From: Streptomyces iakyrus
GTDB taxonomy: Bacteria; Actinomycetota; Actinomycetes; Streptomycetales; Streptomycetaceae
Length of the DNA: 64,000 bases
Assembly (NCBI RefSeq): GCF_000717055.1
Contig: NZ_JNXI01000001.1
Span: 310,001-374,000, forward strand
Reading direction: 5' to 3'
Below, one piece after another: positions 62,491 to 64,000 of this stretch (position 1 is the first letter of the stretch; the number at the start of each line of letters is the position of its first letter). The position numbers and the translations under genes are program-made. The notes beneath the pieces were generated by a model. The model saw only the letters and a program-made list of their open reading frames with translations, ran no database searches and was not told where the DNA came from.

Positions 62491-63543
62491 ATGACAATCG
62501 ACCCCTACACCGCTGTCGGGCTCATCCCGGAGATCACCGAGATCCAGCAGCGCGACGACATCGCCGCCAACCTCGACCACCTCTACGCCCTCACCCGCAC
62601 CGCTGTCTCCCTCGGCGGCCTCGACCACCCCGTCCGACTGGTCGCCCTGCCCGAAGGCGCGCTCCAGGGCTTCACCGACGAGATCCACGACCTCGACCAC
62701 GCCACCTACGCCCGCACCTGCGCCATCAGCCTTCCCGGCGCGGAAACACAAGAACTCGGCCGCTGGGCCCACGAGTTCAACATTCACATCATGGCCCAGG
62801 CCAAGGCCCTCCACCCGGCCTTCCCCGACCGGTACTTCAACGTCGGCTTCGTCATCGACCCCGTCGGCGAGATCGTCCTGCGGCACTACAAGCTTGCCCC
62901 GCTGCCACCCATGGAACACAGCATCAGCCCACACGACGTGCTCGACCAGTGGACCCGTCTCTACGGCCGGAGCCCTGAGGCGTACTGGCCCGTTGCCGAC
63001 ACCGCCATCGGCCGCCTCGGCGTCATGATGGCCAACGAGGCGTCCTACCCGGAGAACGCCCGCGGCCTCGCCCTCGGCGGATGCGAGATCGCCTACCGCA
63101 CCAGTTACCCGCTGCCCGGCGTCGCCTCCGACGCCTTCGACATCCAGAACCGCGCCCGCGCCCTCGACAACACCATGTACGTCCTCGCCCCCAACCCGGC
63201 CTCCTACACCGGAGCCGACGTGCAGCGTGTCGACTTCTTCGGCGGCCACTCCACCATCACCGACTACACCGGCCGCACCATCGGCCACCTCGACCACGGC
63301 GGCGTCGCCACTTTCGTCACCGCCACCATCGACCTGCCCGCTCTCCGCCGCCAGCGCACCACCGCCGCGTGGACCAACTGGGCCAAGGACCTGCGCAGCG
63401 AGCTGTTCGCCACCCTCTACGAACAGCCCATCTACCCGGCCAACCTCTACGCCGACCGCCCGCCGTACAACCACGCCGAATACCGCGAGCACGTCACCGA
63501 ACCCCAGATCGACCTGATGCGCGCCCGCGGCATCTGGCGCTGA
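62491..63543 (+). CDS. Nitrilase-fold protein lacking the catalytic Cys
   Basis: 350 residues from ATG 62491 behind AAGGAGG. The carbon-nitrogen-hydrolase fold is clear: Glu in RLVALPEGALQGF, Lys in RHYKLAPLPP, and the nucleophile region LGVMMANEASYPENARGLAL. In active enzymes the residue before N/D-E is Cys; here it is Ala (MMANE). It is therefore probably non-hydrolytic or uses another nucleophile. It lies on the opposite strand inside the phage head genes, as a later-acquired moron would. Confidence 0.85.
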   Translation: MTIDPYTAVGLIPEITEIQQRDDIAANLDHLYALTRTAVSLGGLDHPVRLVALPEGALQGFTDEIHDLDHATYARTCAISLPGAETQELGRWAHEFNIHIMAQAKALHPAFPDRYFNVGFVIDPVGEIVLRHYKLAPLPPMEHSISPHDVLDQWTRLYGRSPEAYWPVADTAIGRLGVMMANEASYPENARGLALGGCEIAYRTSYPLPGVASDAFDIQNRARALDNTMYVLAPNPASYTGADVQRVDFFGGHSTITDYTGRTIGHLDHGGVATFVTATIDLPALRRQRTTAAWTNWAKDLRSELFATLYEQPIYPANLYADRPPYNHAEYREHVTEPQIDLMRARGIWR

Positions 63544-63571
63544 CCCCCGCTTCACGCACCCCGAGGCCGCG

Positions 63572-64000
63572 TCACCGGCCCGCCTCCACCGGCTCCCGCT
63601 CGCTCACCTTCCCCACCGGCTTCCTCACCCCGGCCGACCCCGACGCGCCGTCCTCCTCCAGGTACTCGTCGTCCTCGTCGGGCCCGCGCCGAGCAGCGGC
63701 CTCCGCCACCCGCACCGCGGCCTCGGGCTCCGCCTTCGCCCTGATCCGCTCCACCTCCTGCGAGGCGTCCTTGATCGGGTACCCGGCCTCCAGCAGCATC
63801 GCCACCGCCGTCTCCAGCGACAGGACCCCGGCGCCGTACGCCTTGACGACCTCCTCCAGCACCGCGCCCCGGTCCGTCGGCGTGTGCGGCGCCCACGCCA
63901 GCCGCGCTGGCAGCGTCTCCCCATCCGTCCAGCCCTCCGCCCGTCCGGCCTGGTACAGCCGCTGCACCATCTTGAACAGCAGCCGGTACTTGTGCTCCCG
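63572..64000 (-). CDS. Phage portal protein, C-terminal part (5' partial)
   Basis: Open to the window edge on the minus strand, reading EHKYRLLFKMVQRLYQAGRA and ending GKVSEREPVEAGR. KAYGAGVLSLETAVAMLLEA and the acidic tail suit the C-terminus of SPP1 gp6-type portals, the dodecameric ring at the DNA entry vertex. The gene's beginning is outside the window. The nitrilase-fold gene separates it from the scaffold. Confidence 0.7.
   Translation of the reverse strand, partial: REHKYRLLFKMVQRLYQAGRAEGWTDGETLPARLAWAPHTPTDRGAVLEEVVKAYGAGVLSLETAVAMLLEAGYPIKDASQEVERIRAKAEPEAAVRVAEAAARRGPDEDDEYLEEDGASGSAGVRKPVGKVSEREPVEAGR

Overview
This is high-GC actinobacterial DNA, most likely Streptomyces. The evidence is third-position G/C codon bias, GTG and TTG starts, actinophage-type structural proteins, and accessory genes typical of Streptomyces plasmids, prophages and islands. 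No integrase, replication gene, tRNA, rRNA or CRISPR array was seen.

The two ends of the window appear to belong to one siphovirus-type morphogenesis cluster transcribed on the minus strand. Read in the direction of transcription, the right end (64000 to 59383) gives the portal C-terminus, scaffold, decoration protein, E-type major capsid protein and two small head genes. The left end (about 12400 to 1) continues with connector proteins, HK97-gp10-like protein, tail terminator, tail tube, the G/GT frameshift pair, a 1,422-residue tape measure, distal tail protein, tail hub and side proteins, and an amidase endolysin that runs off the window. A nitrilase-fold gene lacking its catalytic Cys lies on the opposite strand between portal and scaffold.

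The head half and the connector/tail half are separated by about 47 kb of non-phage cargo. Block A (12.6-28.5 kb) holds a Nudix hydrolase, a frameshifted ABC exporter, a TrmO-like protein, an APH-fold kinase, a LuxR/methyltransferase chimera, a glutamine-synthetase-like ligase with an amino-acid permease, Xre regulators with partners (2H phosphoesterase, flavoprotein), and a GNAT protein. Block B (28.9-40.5 kb) looks like a small biosynthetic or modification locus: a tightly coupled six-gene operon (APH kinase, radical SAM, nucleosidase-like, SDR, nucleotidyltransferase, alpha-oxoamine synthase), a divergent class II LysRS, an ATP-grasp ligase, a HAD phosphatase, an NAD(P)-dependent dehydrogenase and two P-loop kinases. 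Related palindromes (ATCACC..GGTGAT / GTGATATCAC) precede several of these units, and three zinc-ribbon Xre regulators plus a remnant of a fourth are scattered among them.

Block C (42.4-59.3 kb) is a defence island. It has a nuclease-STAND NTPase, a phosphorothioation-associated methyltransferase, dndA divergent from dndBCDE with an inverted repeat between them, and an IS5-type insertion just after dndE. Beyond the IS lies a five-gene module: a sigma-like/HTH protein, a GIY-YIG nuclease and a GHKL (MutL/Hsp90-fold) ATPase in one overlapping operon, divergent from a second DGQHR-motif protein and an HNH endonuclease. No dndFGH or sspE is present, so this module is the best candidate for an undescribed restriction partner of the phosphorothioation system.
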